From a bacterium (lineage in GTDB: Bacteria > Chloroflexota > Dormibacteria > UBA8260 > Bog-877), in assembly GCA_021817025.1 (NCBI GenBank), contig JAKAWF010000199.1, forward strand, positions 1 through 6,491: DNA of 6,491 nt. The letters are read 5' to 3'. The position numbers were made by a program, and so were the translations under genes. This document shows, piece by piece, positions 6,306-6,491 of this stretch; position 1 is the stretch's first letter; each line of letters begins with the position of its first letter. Below the pieces are notes generated by a model. The model made no database searches. It was given only the letters and a program-made list of their open reading frames with translations, and was not told the DNA's origin.

Positions 6306-6491
6306 ACGCTGGCCGTTGACCGCGGCTGCCGCGGGCGGGGGAGAGGACCCGGCGTCGCGAGGACACCGGGTTGCCAACAGTTGCCGGCCTCCTTGGCCAA
6401 TCTCGGCCATTGTGGGAGCACCCGTGGCCGGTGGTCGGGCCAGGCAGCCCAAACCTGTGTTCCCAGGGGACTGAAGCAGCGTGAGCGAAGA

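Larger units (their letters stand above)
6158..6491. other. Downstream region without a convincing gene
   Basis: These 334 bases after tnaA contain several GC-rich inverted repeats and short direct repeats, such as GTTGCC at 6370-6375 and 6380-6385. The longest open frames (+ strand 6229-6474 and minus-strand frames) are proline-, glycine- and arginine-rich, match no family I recognise, and have a lower GC bias at the third position than the real genes. At the very end, GTG at 6481 (VSE...) follows AGGGGA (6465-6470) by 10 bases and could be the start of the next plus-strand gene, but only about three codons are visible. I see no tRNA. Confidence 0.5.

Noticed and set aside
4664..6421. Long minus-strand open frame (585 codons) opposite tnaA
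   Set aside because: It is the antisense shadow of a clear tryptophanase gene in GC-rich DNA, where stop codons are rare. The predicted protein is low in complexity and matches no family.
6229..6474. Plus-strand open frame of 81 codons downstream of tnaA
   Set aside because: It has no ribosome binding site, no recognisable family, repeat-rich composition and a lower third-position GC bias than the true genes.

Overview
The window is very GC-rich, with a strong GC bias at third codon positions. Three start codons have a TAnnnT hexamer ending 6-7 bases upstream and no Shine-Dalgarno sequence, which suggests leaderless mRNAs. Both traits suggest an actinobacterium (Actinomycetota) or a relative with similar promoters. 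This is inference, since there is no rRNA or other marker gene here. I see no mobile element, CRISPR array, tRNA or rRNA.

Left part (1-2588, minus strand): a tight five-gene operon read right to left. It encodes (i) a winged-helix regulator with a SufR-like cysteine-rich C-terminal domain, (ii) a MIP18/DUF59 (SufT-like) metal-sulfur cluster assembly protein, (iii) a small DUF2249 protein, (iv) a cupin-hemerythrin (HHE) fusion protein and (v) an OsmC-family thiol protein that runs off the left edge. Genes overlap or are separated by at most about 25 bases, and most starts have a good Shine-Dalgarno sequence. The content fits an auto-regulated module that senses and repairs Fe-S damage from nitric oxide or oxidants; this role is inferred from families and context. 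The first 26 bases of the window are an exact inverted copy of a stretch inside the hemerythrin gene. This probably marks a chimeric junction or contig end, so the last visible OsmC residues are suspect.

Centre (2589-2679): a 91-base divergent promoter region with an AT-rich island. It carries a perfect TATAAT for the operon, a TACCCT for the rightward gene, a 9-base palindrome and a tandem hexamer repeat that could be operator sites.

Right part (2680-6157, plus strand): a DUF255/YyaL-type protein with an N-terminal thioredoxin fold and a C-terminal (alpha/alpha)6-barrel-like region. After a 40-base gap comes a full-length tryptophanase (tnaA). Its diagnostic active-site residues match tryptophan indole-lyase and not tyrosine phenol-lyase. 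It has its own probable leaderless promoter and no room for a tnaC attenuator. The last 334 bases hold several GC hairpins and no convincing gene.
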